A DNA stretch of 64,000 nucleotides from Smallanthus sonchifolius (Eukaryota; Streptophyta; Magnoliopsida; Asterales; Asteraceae): NCBI GenBank assembly GCA_023525975.1, contig CM042042.1, forward strand, positions 4,471,501-4,535,500. Direction: 5' to 3'. Below, piece after piece: positions 20,368-30,929 of the stretch. How positions within the stretch are numbered: position 1 is the stretch's first letter; every line of letters starts with the position of its first letter. The notes beneath the pieces are model-generated. The model saw only the letters and a list, made by a program, of their open reading frames with translations. It was not told the origin of the DNA and made no database searches. A program made the position numbers and the translations under genes.

Positions 20368-23165
20368 TGTCACACCCCAACCGACGGCGGATTATACGTC
20401 GGGGCGGACGCGGTTGTTCAATAGCACAAGGTTGACTATTAAAGTTTCGATATTTCATTAAATAATAATTTAAGATTCAATACAAGGAACATAACAAGAA
20501 ATACAACGTTTAATTTATAAGTAGTCTAGGTCCAAAGCATCCTATGTGATCACAAATAAGCCTCATGATGTAGAACCTGAAACATGTGAAAGAATCTGCC
20601 AACTACAAAATAGTTGGTGAGATACAAAGGTTTTGACATAGTTTAACAAGTATTTGAGAAGAATTACAATTCACTATGATATATGCATTCTATAATGTAA
20701 GTATGAGAACAAGTATCTTAAACAATGTGCACTTCAACCCTCCAACCAAGTTTAGGCATAACCCGCAGGTTACCCTTATAAGTCTCAAGTTTAAAGTTTA
20801 ATTCAGTAACAATCACCAAGGGCTCCCCCCCCCCGAAGGGGTCAATCAATCAAGGTGGATTGGTCAAATACAATAGATCTATCATTGTTACTATAGGCTT
20901 GATCAAAGTTAATGAATGTGCTAGTTTTAAGTTTAATCTAAGCATACAAGTCTCAAGTTTAACATAAGAATAAGAATCTAGTCATAGTTGTACAAGAATT
21001 GCATAAGTTTAATGTTTTTGAACATGTTTCACCCCAAAAGTATAGAAAGGAAAAAGGGGCTAAGTATACTCACATGGATTGGTGAAGAGTATCCGATAAG
21101 AGTAAGTTTGCAAGACTTTGAGGGAGAATATCCTCATAATAAGCCTAAGAATATAAGTCTAAAGTTTCAAGTTTATTTCTATAAGTCTAAGACAAAGGAT
21201 ATAGGATTTCAAGATTGACTAGGGTTCCAAATAGGACACGGGAATGATTTGTGTGCATAAAGTTGGGTTTAATATAAATGTTTGAATAAATGATACAAGA
21301 CTTGAGTATCAACGTTTAAAAGATTTATAGATTAAAATAATTATTAGAATAATTATTTAAAGGTTTTATCATTATTAATTACCCACATTCGGTAATAATA
21401 ATTAAATATTTTGAAAAAGGGGTTGTAACAATAGGTGATTTTACGACTAAATATTTATTAAGGACGAACAACAATTATCTAAAGAATAAATATTTGTCAA
21501 AACTTTAATAATTAAATAATTATTTAAGAATAAATAGATATCTAAACAATATGAATCGTTTAGTTTTTCACGTATTAAGTATTTATTTCATAAATTTCCT
21601 TGTGATAAATAATGTTTGTAAGTTTAAATAAGTGTCGAGTTTCTATATGATTATTTAAAATAGGATTCATGAAGTTTATAAGTTTATAATTATTTTTCTA
21701 GTAATTATAAAACTTGTATAATTTATTTAATATTTACTCTTTTTAGATTTAAAACAGAAAAAAATTAGAAAGTTAAAGTTTCAAATTATTTCCTATTCAA
21801 AATACAAGTTTTATAAAGTATGAAAGTATTTTTGTAATTTTTAAGAATTTAAAACTATTTTTAAAGAATAAAACATTATAGGTTTTAACTAATTTTAATT
21901 AAATAAAATAACTCTGGTATGCAAAAGTGTAAAAAGAATTCATTTTTATGTTTATAAAAACTTAACAGAATTTATAAAAAATTATTAAAAGTGTAAAAAT
22001 TGTTTGGAAATAGTTTAAAAAAAATAAAAGGGTAAAACCGGTTTACCCGGACTCGAACTCGGGTCTCGCTCGGGTCACCAACACACATGCACACTAACCA
22101 TCCCGACTACGGGTTCGTTAGTGTTATACCTAGAAAAATAAATTAATAAACACATGCTCAAGTCACCCCCAATTCCATATGAACCCTAGAATCAATCTCG
22201 CCAAATTCGTGTCGATTTGCCCTCTGTTAATGCAATTAAACAGAGGGCTTTCGATCTTCAGAGTGCAACGATAATGATAGTCATAAGGATTACCTCAAAT
22301 GGTTTCGGATTGAGGGAGAACGAGCTCGGGTCGTAGTCGGCTGTCGTGGGAAAGGACTCGGGAATGCAGGTTAGCCTTTGACGAATTGAGGGAGTAGAGG
22401 GTTGTAGTATGTTGTCGTTGATGCTACTGGGTTCGATTTTATAGCCGATTTTGGCATTAAATGCGTGAACGGTTGGGGAGGTGGGGGTTGAGCCGACGAC
22501 TTTGAATTTGAACCCATGTGCGGCCGGGACTCGAAATAGGACATTGATTATTCTAGGGGCTTGGTCGCATGCGCGAATGGAACTTGAGGTTCACTGTATT
22601 TGGACGGGAAAACGCGATTTCGATTAAACGGGTTGGAAACCGAGGCCTCGAACTCGCGACCAGTTTGGCATCTGGGAGTTTGAGTTTATTACAAACAGGC
22701 CCCTGAAGTTTTCAGCTTGTGTCATTTGATGTAAAGACTTAGGTTTTAAGTTTAGAATAAGTTTCTAAAATGACAACTTTAGTCCCTTGACTTTTATACA
22801 AAATAAATATGTTTTATTTTTTTTTGAAAACTAGATTAGTTTCATAAGTTTTATTTCCTTTATCATTTTATATATTAATAAAATAATTTCTAGGATTTAT
22901 GTTTTGTAAGTTTAAGTATTTTTTTTAATTAATTTTATTTATATAACTACAAATTTGTAAAGTTTTAAGGATTGAAATGATATTTCAAAAAGAATCACAC
23001 ACGTATACATATATATACATATTAGCATAATTGATTTCCTTAAATTGATATCAAATAAATGAATATTTATTGTTTAAGAAAATAGTTTTAAATAAGAATT
23101 CAAAATTAAAAATAATACAGGCAAGCGTTTAGAAAAAGGTACATCAAAAAATCCGGGATATTACA
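20368..23165 (-). repeat. Outer element 5' LTR (2798 bp)
   Basis: Intact partner of the interrupted LTR. Differences to it are clearly more numerous than those between the Tekay LTRs, including a gap near 22643, consistent with an older insertion. The paired A/B-box-like motifs recur at 22049-22100. Flanked on the right by target duplication CACAC. Confidence 0.92.
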
Positions 23166-23300
23166 CACACGGCTCTGGACCGCCTTAATGGCCGCCACCC
23201 TTGCTGTATTTGCTGCCCTGTTAGCAGCTGCCATTGCCCTACTCAGCTTCTCATCCACATTCATTGAAGCCAATGCTTTGTCACCTAATCGTCTGGCTTC
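23166..23300 (-). pseudogene. MORN copy A, start of exon 3
   Basis: Reads EARRLGDKALASMNVDEK and the following Ala-rich helix to KAVQSRV, then is cut by the retrotransposon; the end of the exon is at 3296-3336. The splice acceptor AG is the complement of 23301-23302. The frame is intact, so the LTR insertion is the break in this exon. Such a C-terminal Ala-rich helix follows the MORN repeats in the plant family of which Arabidopsis At1g77660 is a member. Confidence 0.8.
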
Positions 23301-23366
23301 CTGGAAACCAACAATCAAAGATGATTTTAAACCGGTTATTGTCATATAAAAGAGGGGTGTTTGGCA

Positions 23367-23629
23367 TATTGGAAATCAGCTCCAAGAACACGAACACATA
23401 ATTTGATCTATATTAAGATCGACTCTTTTTATTGATAAAACTCAACCCACACTTTATAATTAATCCCTAACCATCTATTTATAGTAAACCCTATACTAAT
23501 CCTAACACAACTCAAACTCAATTAAATATTCAAATAAATAAACAAATTAACTTCTACTCTAATATGAACTCAACCAAACAATTAATAAATTAATATTAAT
23601 AGTTATTATTAATCAAGATTAATCCTTCA
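23367..23629. mobile_element. 263-bp solo LTR in MORN intron 2 (copy A)
   Basis: Ends TATTGGAAATC (TG in the paralogs, so one mutation) and AATCCTTCA, flanked by TGGCA at 23362-23366 and 23630-23634. Copy B, without the insertion, reads GTTTGGCATTGC at the same spot. Length, TG...CA ends and a 5-bp duplication fit a small solo LTR. The same insertion is at 34877-35139 and 55432-55694. Confidence 0.8.
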
Positions 23630-23786
23630 TGGCATTGCATTTGTTTAAGGTGATTATCTTATTATGGTGTCCGCATGTCACATATAGCTTCTAGCGTTTG
23701 GGTATAATATGGATTGATGCTTTGAACAACAACGCCAAACACACCCATTCAATTTAGGAAGGATAATGAGATACATATGAAATTAC

Positions 23787-23936
23787 CTTAACCGCTTTAA
23801 GAACTTTGGCATGAGAAATCGACATAGGATAATGTGGATTGATGCTAAGAGCACCATCTTCCCAGTGACCCGATTGAGTGTTGCCATTTCTAAATGTATA
23901 CAAACCGAACCCTTGTCTTTTTCCTTCATGCCAACT
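23787..23936 (-). pseudogene. MORN copy A, 3' part of exon 2
   Basis: Encodes SWHEGKRQGFGLYTFRNG to AKVLKAVK up to splice donor GT (complement of 23785-23786). The 5' part of the exon is missing: sequence is replaced from 23937 by the same foreign segment found in copies C and E, and then joins a foldback arm. Confidence 0.8.
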
Positions 23937-24074
23937 TCCTGAGGATTCGAATGCCATACACCATACACGAGCCGAAAAAAAAGGCCCATGTATGTATAAT
24001 TTTTTAAAGCCTCGAAAATTTTATATATAATATTTTTTTTGGACTCCTCGAAAAAAAAGGCCCATGTATTTTTT
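23937..24074. mobile_element. Remnant of inserted element in exon 2 (copy A)
   Basis: Starts TCCTGAGGATTCGAATGCC, shared with 35423 and 56002, then AT-rich with a partial internal duplication of AAAAAAGGCCCATGTAT. In copies C and E the segment ends CAGGGCC-like on the minus strand, reminiscent of hAT ends, but no clean 8-bp duplication is left. Confidence 0.45.
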
Positions 24075-24356
24075 TTAAAGAAAGTGAGTCATTCGATTGT
24101 TTGGCAATTTAATTTGATATGAAACTCACCCTCATAGACATCTCCATTGCTGTATACCTACAGGTTTCACGTTATTTGTTGCAAATCAAATACACGCACA
24201 CCAATTGTTTGAATAAATGGCGCAATGAACCGACTTAGGGCTAGGTTGGTGAAGGTATACGGCATGGTGATATCTATGATGGTGAGTATGATATCAGTCT
24301 AACTATACCTACACCTTAGAAACTACTTGTGACATGAAAACGTCATAATTGTAGGA
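24075..24356. repeat. Foldback element right arm with MORN exon 1 fragments
   Basis: Contains a minus-strand piece at about 24120-24160 (complement reads VYSNGDVYEGEF-like) and a plus-strand piece at about 24250-24290 (KVY.MVIS frame, one base lost from a YSNGDIYDGE motif). It ends in the family terminus TGACATGAAAACGTCATAA. Confidence 0.7.
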
Positions 24357-24359
24357 ACC

Positions 24360-25860
24360 GTTTGTCAAAATAAATAATAAAAATATTTTATAAACAATTA
24401 CAATACATTAAAAGAATAAGCAATAAATTACAAGTACTTTTACAACTAAATTTTTTTAAAAAAATTACAAGAATGTAAGATGAAGCAGAATTTCTTGGTT
24501 GATGATTCGTATTAAATAATGGTCTCTTAAAACAAACTTCGAGTCTGTCAAGAGAACTTTGTTAATTAACCGGGGTACAAATGCCGAAGCAAGAATTAAA
24601 ACGAAAAAAATTGCTTTGAACGTCTTGAATGTGATTGTAGTGTTTTTCAAGTGACTGCCGACATCCCCATTATAGGTTGTCGGAATTGGTCCGGTGAAAC
24701 GTTGCGTCGTTTACATAGGGATGCAACACATTAGTTTATTTCTAACTAATTACATAATGATCCCACTGTTTCTACTAATTATATTCAGGGCAGTAACTTT
24801 ACTAATAGATAGCAGTTTATTGAATACGTATTCATCCTTAGTTTGTTTTTTAGTCAGTTCTTTGAAGGTCTTTAATCTTCGCACCACTTCTTAGAATGGT
24901 GTGTTAAGAATAACAAACTGCTCAATTGTAGAAACTATCTATACCAATATTTTGTCATTCATTGTATGCTTAAGATTGTTTGCTTGTGATGCAATCTCAC
25001 TAATTTTTCTGGAATAAGCATCAAGTGACTCACTAATACCCATTTATAAAGATTCAAAATCCGACTCGAGTATTTGTAGCCGTGCTTCTTTAACTCTATC
25101 TGCTCCTACATGTCGAACCTTTAGTGCATCCCAAATATCCTTGGCTGAAGTAAGGTTGGCAATTTACAAGACCATATTTTTAGGAATTGCTCGATATAGT
25201 AATCTAATTGCTTGGTTGTTTTTCTTATGGTTGACTTTAGTTCCTTTGGTTGGTTCCACTGCCACCAATATACCATGGACATTAAAGATTGCTCTAACCT
25301 TTACAACCCAGATGGTATAATTTGTAGAGTTGAGAATTGAACACTGAAAAGTCATTACGTCCCTCCTTCATTTGTTGCCACATTCTCTTTGTTTTTGTTC
25401 TTGAATGAATCCTCAACCATTGAACGTGTCTTCTTTTTCCTTAGTACAACCCACTGGTCTTTCGGTTAACACTCGATTTAATCAAACCTCTCTATTAAAC
25501 TGACGTTGATTAATTACTTCCCGGATCGAAATGACTTTCCTTTCTATTTATTTTGTGTACTTTAGTACTTTGGTTCCTGTTGCCTTTTATTATAATAAAC
25601 TTTCCTTTAAATTCTATTTTGACTTTTGGTCAAACAGTTTCACAAAAACACATTTTTTTTGTGTTTTCTTCCTGTCGTTCTTGGTTCCAACCACGCCTGA
25701 TTTCACTTCTACCGCCACTTTTGTAAAAACCATTACGTTGATATGATCTTCTAGTCATATTTATCACGTCTCATTTGAAGATATTCAATATTGTTTCCGG
25801 TCACAGTTTCAATTTGAAAACCATGTATTCGAATATATTTGAAAACTTAGTATTAGACTT
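24360..25860. repeat. Duplicated block with copia gag remnant (copy 1)
   Basis: Closely matches 49285-50760, apart from small indels. Outside the gag relic it is non-coding. The left part (24600-24720) is also related to 2940-3180 and 54930-55090. Confidence 0.75.
24830..25355 (-). pseudogene. Ty1/copia-type gag (DUF4219/UBN2) remnant
   Basis: Translation from 25355 gives LNSTNYTIWVVKVRAIF, the start of the DUF4219 domain, then YRAIPKNMVL, stop, IANLTSAKDIWDALKVRHVG and ADRVKEARLQILESDFESL, stop, MGISESLDAYSRKISEIAS, typical of the UBN2 gag polypeptide of copia elements. At least four in-frame TAA/TAG codons stand where coding codons are expected, one of them after VL where Gln is usual. There is no zinc knuckle, protease, integrase or RT next to it. 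It is dead and isolated. A parallel copy lies at 49720-50194. Confidence 0.8.
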
Positions 25861-25907
25861 GTAAACGAATCGAACAGAAAAATATTCTAAATGGAGATTG
25901 AGGTTGG

Positions 25908-26331
25908 TGGTCCGATGGTAGAGTAAAATCCTCTTAAAACATTAAGGTTTGAGGCAGGGGAGGAACTTAATAGAGGCCAGGCCCCCCTATTTTTTTTTAT
26001 TCAAAATAATTGATTTCGGCTCACTAGATTTATTTAATATTATTTATATTGTTTGCCCCCTTCTAATCCAGATCAAAAGCACAAATATGTTCCACAAATC
26101 CACAACAAAATGGTTTTTTCCCCACTTTTTTCTTATAAGTATTAATTTCGGGCCATTAGGTTTATTTCATATTCATTATAATGTTTGGGCCACTCCTAAT
26201 TCAGACCAAAAACTTAAATCTGTTCCATAAATCCACTTAAAAATTTGGCTTTTTATGTGTACTATTTTCGACCCCCAAATTTAATTGTTCAAGTTCCGCC
26301 ACTAGTTTGAGGAGGTTATGGGTTCAACTCC
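25908..26331 (+). mobile_element. SINE-like tRNA-related unit, split by an hAT miniature element
   Basis: TGGTCCGATGG (25908-25918) resembles a pol III A box and GGTTCAACTCC (26321-26331) is a perfect B box. With the 350-bp hAT insertion and one copy of its duplication removed, the boxes are about 45 bases apart, in the tRNA/SINE range. The 3' extent and any tail are not clear. Confidence 0.5.
25955..26304. mobile_element. hAT-type miniature element (350 bp), TSD GTTTGAGG
   Basis: Perfect 8-bp direct repeats GTTTGAGG at 25947-25954 and 26305-26312. Ends are CAGGGGAGGAACTT and, on the other strand, TAGTGGCGGAACTT. The AT-rich body contains a twofold internal similarity (TTGATTTCGG/TTAATTTCGG sections). 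Non-coding. Confidence 0.8.
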
Positions 26332-27109
26332 CAATGACCGCTCTAATTTTCGAGTTATTTTCCGGCGAACACGAAACCCAGCAAAACCTCTCTATTTCCC
26401 CTAGTAGATTGTACCACTACGTTTCTCCGGTGTCCCTTGTTCTCCATTCAGCTGCATGCCACTATGAAACCCACCAAAAGGTGAAAACGATTTTACGGCA
26501 TAAATGACAGAAGGGTGAGACCTTCTTATTGTTTGATCAAAGTTTTTAGTGGTGTAGGTTGCAATAAATTTTGGTTCTTATTTTATGTTTCAAAATTTTG
26601 TTCAAAACAAGAATAAGAAGTTTAGTTTTGGTTGAAACTTGAAATGATGTTGTGAATTGGTATATTCTACATTTTCAATTTTTTTTATCAAAAAGAAGTT
26701 TTTGCCAGGTTTGGTCCGGATCCCAAACATTCTGGATAGGTAAGTTTCGGTTATTAATAATATCCTAACATCTCATCAGCTAATAAGCAGCTTGAGAGCC
26801 GTCTTAGTATTTTTAAAGGTTGGTGCGAAGTCCATATGCCAAGAAGGGTTCGCTTGAGGGCTTCGTACAGATGACATCATCCGCTTGCTAGCAGATGGCT
26901 TCCTTGGTCCGGATTTGAGTCACTCTTGATGGCCAGGTTTGGTCCGGATGGCCAAGTCCAAGTCCGAATGACCAATTGTGGTTCGTACTACCTGTTTACA
27001 CAAAAAACTGAAAGTAAGTCAAACAGTTGTTGCGATCTTGGGAATTAAAAAGAATAAATTGCACTAAAGACGTTTAAAGCAATTTATTTTCGTTTTAATT
27101 CCTGATTAG
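26332..27109. other. Non-coding sequence with parts of block beta
   Basis: 26500-26700 resembles 33440-33600 and 39730-39900 (TTGCAATAAATTTTGGTTC), and 26810-26930 resembles 33820-33920. CCAGGTTTGGTCCGGAT occurs twice (about 26706 and 26934). The 66-codon ORF at 26307 runs across the hAT boundary and is not a gene. Confidence 0.5.
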
Positions 27110-27486
27110 GCTATTTTGATTTTTTTAGGTGATATTATTGTTATAAGAACTAATTCAAAATTACAAGATTTAATTTGCTAAAGACTCGTAAGTTCAAATA
27201 TTATAAGGTAAAGTGATTAATTTGTGTTATCCTAAATTGTATAGAAGATGATAAGATAATAACAAGAAAATAATATATAATCTAATCTTTTGGTAAATAT
27301 TACACCCTAACACTAATGCAACATATTTGAAGAGGAGGAATATTGTATATATGGTTAACTTACCATCACTAGTTTTAGGGTGCATTAAACTTCAATTCAA
27401 ACTAGAAGGGCTAATGTGCAACTTCAATTAAAAAAGCAAATTACATGAAAATCATACCAAATCTAAAATCTTTAAAACAAATCCCA
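27110..27486. repeat. Foldback element arm and centre fragment
   Basis: Left-arm sequence (TTAGGTGATATTATTG to about 27300), followed directly by centre sequence (ACATATTTGAAGAGGAGGAA and TAGTTTTAGGGTGCATTAAA). An internal deletion joins the two. Confidence 0.6.
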
Positions 27487-27730
27487 CCATTCGAATAAAC
27501 TGAATCAGAAAAATAAAAATTACAAATTTCAAATATTAGAATCGAATTCGGGTTCCAGATATTAAATTCGAAATCGATTCGAATTCGAAATCCTTATTCG
27601 AATTGAATTTGTATTCAAATCGAATAAACAAAAACATATATTAGAAATCACATTTTTTATTAGAATTCCGTTTGAATTGAATTTTTAATTATTCGAGTTC
27701 GATTTAAATAATAAACACCCATAGCTCTGT
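27487..27730. mobile_element. Truncated copy of the 1725-2248 hAT miniature element
   Basis: Retains the right-hand half with TTCGAATT-type repeats and the right end AACACCCATA followed by GCTCTGTT, the same flank as at 2249, so it was copied as part of a larger segment. Confidence 0.65.
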
Positions 27731-27975
27731 TAAGAGGCGTTTGGTTTTTATCCTAAGAAGACACACGCTATAAATTATAGCCTATAAGTAATGTAACAGT
27801 TTTCTATTACGACCGTATGAATGATTGATTAGTTTATGATTTGTATTCATGCATGCTTTCGGTGGTATTATGTTTTATATCTAATAGTCATTCCATTATT
27901 GATAAATTTAATGGCTAAGATCCTTCTTAGGCTAGTTAGGCAAAATCCACTTCTTAGGGGATCCTCTCTCATATA

Positions 27976-28504
27976 TAGGGATAGCAATGGGTCAGGTTTG
28001 GGACGAGTTTAGGTAATCCCAACCCCATACTCGATTATAAAAGTTTGTCCCATACCCGGCCCAAAACCCGTCAGGGTTCTATCGGGTATTTACCCGTCAG
28101 GGTTCGGGTATGCATGTGGATTTCGGGTAAACCCTTTACTTTGTAAAAAATACCCGTTGGGTATACTCAACCCAAAACCCGTCAGGTATTTACCAGGTAT
28201 ATATAAAAAATGTAATTAAAATAAAAAAGAAAGAAAGAAAATCATGTCGGGGATATACATTTAAAATAAATACCTTATATATACTTAAAATAAATACGGT
28301 ATAGATACTTCAAATCAATAAAAAAAAGTATGTCGGGTTTATAATCGGGTAAACGGGCATATGTTATCGGGTAATCAGGGCGGGTAAACGGGTATATCAT
28401 CATATCCCAAACCCGCGAAAATTTTCAAAAGTAATCCCATACCCGATTACCCAACCACATACATGTCTCGAATGTTTCATGTTTTGGTTTCACTGCCATG
28501 CCTA
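27976..28504. mobile_element. hAT-type miniature element (529 bp), TSD CTCATATA
   Basis: Perfect 8-bp repeats CTCATATA at 27968-27975 and 28505-28512. Terminal inverted repeats TAGGGATAGCAATG and, from the right, TAGGCATGGCAGTG. The interior is rich in GGGTAAACGGGTAT-like and ACCCGTCAGGG repeats in both orientations. No ORF. Confidence 0.8.
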
Positions 28505-28775
28505 CTCATATATGTGATTTATATGATCATCAACCCCTAAAGTTTATAAACAGTGGGTTACGCATGCCTAAAATAGTCACATTTATAACAATATTTACAT
28601 TTACGAGGAAATGACAACAAAGAAAAGGTAACATGATTCTCACGACCTTAAAAAACCGAACGGCTCATTGTGGTTAGAAACAGAATGCATTCCCATGTGC
28701 TCATTGTGGTTCCAAGCAGGTCAACAACACTCCTGCCACCTTTGACCAAAAATCACTAAAAAACTAACAAACGGT

Positions 28776-30378
28776 TCATACAATGACCAGAGTTGGATCA
28801 TCATAGTAATGCACACGGCTCTGGACCGCCTTAACGGCCGCCACCCTTGCTGCATTTGCCGCCCTGTTAGCAGCGGCCATTGCCCTACTCAGCTTCTCAT
28901 CCACATTCATTGAAGCCAATGCTTTGTCGGCTAATCGTCTGGCTTCCTAAAAACCAACAATAAAAGATGATTTTAAAACCTGTTATTGTCATATAAAAGA
29001 GGGGTGTTTGGCATTGCATTTTTAAGGTGATTATCTGATTATGGTGTTTTCATGTCACAGATAGCTTCTAGCTTTTGCGTATAATGTGGATTGATGATAA
29101 GAACAACAACGCCAAGCACGCCCATTCAATTTAGGAAGGATGATAAGATATATATGAAATTACCTTAACCGCTTTAAGAACTTTGGCATGAGAAATCGAC
29201 ATAGGATAATGTGGATTGATGCTAAGAGCACCATCTTCCCAGTGACCCGATTGAGTGTCGCCATTTCTAAATGTATACAAACCGAACCCTTGTCTTTTTC
29301 CTTCATGCCAACTACCCTCGTACCTTTGTCCATTTGTGAAGTTGTATACACCAAAACCATGCATTTTATCGGCAAAATATTCGCCAGCATACATGTCACC
29401 ATTTCTGCATCACCATGTCACACATAAGCTCCAATCTCATAATATTTTCATTTCATAGAGAAATAAAATTACAAAAGGTTTAGATTATAAAACTTGAAAC
29501 ACAATCAAACTCATGTACCTAGATGCTAAAATTAAACACTTTACAAATCTTGGTGAAGAATACTTGAACCATCATAGATGGTATCTTGATTCAGAATGTT
29601 CTTTTTGTGTAATAATAACATTGTTTGTGGACAAATTATGAGAAAGAAATTGCAGAAAGAAAAATTGTTCTTGACGCTTTTGCACATATATGTGTGCTGT
29701 TACATATTATTATATCACAACTGTGTGAAAAGAATCACTTCTTTTAGGAATCTAATATTTTCACAAGATCAACCAACAATTCCTTGTAACTTTTCATAAG
29801 GTGAACCAACAATTCGCTTTTGCACATATATGTGTGCATTGTGTTTTGTTACACCTAACCATCTGAGTGTGCTTATCTGAAAAAACCATAAGCAGTTTTA
29901 ACAAGCAATCCCAATGAACATTGAACTTGAAGTTACTATGAACACACATCAAATAAGACTAAAATTTACCTGAAATGGTAATGGCCAAGCCCATGTTTCA
30001 GACCACCTTTGAACTCCCCAAAATACCTGCTGCCATCTCACAAGTATGAACCCCATACCCAGGACACTGACCCTTCATCCATCCTCCTGCATACATATCC
30101 CCAACATAAGATCTATAAACACCAAATCCATGCCTCAATCCTTGCCTATACTGACCCCTATACCTGCTTCCTTTAGCCCAGGTTTCCACCCCATAACCAT
30201 CATACTTTTGATCAACCCAATCACCTTCATACCTCCCATTCATGTTATGATAGTAGACCCCACTCCCAGAACACTTTCCTTAATAAAATTCTCCCTCATA
30301 GACATCACCATTATTATAAACCTTCACCAAGAACCCAGAAACTGTGCTTTCCTCATGCCGTTTCATTGAGCAAATTGA
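28776..30378 (-). pseudogene. MORN-repeat protein pseudogene, copy B (most complete)
   Basis: Three exons on the minus strand: about 30378-29970, 29404-29164 and 28946-28776, with GT donors (29968-29969, 29162-29163) and AG acceptors (29405-29406, 28947-28948). Exon 1 holds several MORN units (YEGDWVDQKYDGYGVETW, YRGQYRQGLRHGFGVYRS, YAGGWMKGQCPGYGVHTC). Exon 2 continues with YAGEYFADKMHGFGVYNF and YEGSWHEGKRQGFGLYTF. Exon 3 is the Ala-rich C-terminus ending PTLVIV. This is the plant family often misnamed SET7/9-like, to which Arabidopsis At1g77660 belongs; MORN repeats bind membranes or act as scaffolds. It is a pseudogene: a TAA at 30280-30282 inside the first MORN unit and a one-base deletion near 30034-30037 after HTCE, and the N-terminal part of the family is missing. 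It lacks the intron-2 solo LTR and exon-2 insertion of copies A, C and E. Confidence 0.85.
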
Positions 30379-30419
30379 CCAAACAACTGGTGTGCATGTT
30401 TTAGATGTATTGAAAAACC

Positions 30420-30929
30420 TCAAAAAATTAAAATAATCTCTTTGTCACCAACCAAAAGGGTGTTTTCAATGAGTGAAACGATACAGGAACTCGAAAACAG
30501 AGAATATCAACATACTTTTGATTTATTGGCATTTTGGTCGAACCAGACAATGATCTTGAACACAGTTCTTGGCCTTTCTCCGAAATCTTTGATAGATATG
30601 TTAATGGATTCAAGTGTAACAAAATGTAAACAACAAAGAATCCAGATAGCGCATGGAAACATGATCTGTTATTAAAATGTCTGTGATCGTAAATTTGCAC
30701 ATTAATTATTCATTAAAATGTTTAACATAGCAGAAAACAGTGTTACCAACAATACCTGGTTTGATGGTTGAGATGGACACTTTTGTGGGTCTTGGACAGC
30801 TGCTTAGAAGACAACACTTTTTAGACATTGAATTCAATAAACATTTAGTTGAGCCTAAAACAGTTTGCATTTACAACCATATTTACATATGTAATGTGAT
30901 ATAGGGGGATATATTTGTCATTGCATTTT
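30420..30929. repeat. Repeated block zeta, copy 1
   Basis: Occurs four times (30420, 44545, 56470, 61355), each followed by the variant foldback arm. It carries a 68-codon plus-strand frame (MSETIQELENREY) and an overlapping minus-strand frame. Differences between copies mostly change amino acids, so neither frame seems to be under protein selection. 30870-30930 resembles MORN intron 2. Confidence 0.6.

Larger units (their letters stand above)
3337..23165 (-). mobile_element. Non-autonomous LTR retrotransposon (LARD-like) with nested Tekay insertion
   Basis: LTRs lie at 20368-23165 (2798 bp) and 3337-5377 plus 15185-15953 (2810 bp once the insertion is removed). They begin TGTCACACCCC and end ATATTACA on the plus strand. 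Flanking CATAC and CACAC form a 5-bp target duplication; empty paralogous sites at 28811, 34675 and 55230 read AATGCACACGG. A tRNA-iMet binding site next to the 20-23 kb LTR and a purine tract at 15954-15967 fix the minus orientation. The 4.4-kb interior has no protease, reverse transcriptase, RNase H or integrase. The sequence just upstream of the purine tract (complement of 15968-15990) resembles the end of Del/Tekay pol, so an autonomous Tekay-like relative probably mobilised it. Confidence 0.9.

Noticed and set aside
28776..30378. Functional MORN gene encoding a SET7/9 methyltransferase
   Set aside because: A stop codon and a frameshift break exon 1, and no SET domain is present; the SET7/9 label comes from the MORN repeats only.
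30472..30675. 68-codon ORF (MSETIQELENREY) recurring in blocks zeta
   Set aside because: Differences between copies mostly alter amino acids, one copy is truncated, the opposite strand is also open, and no family is recognised.
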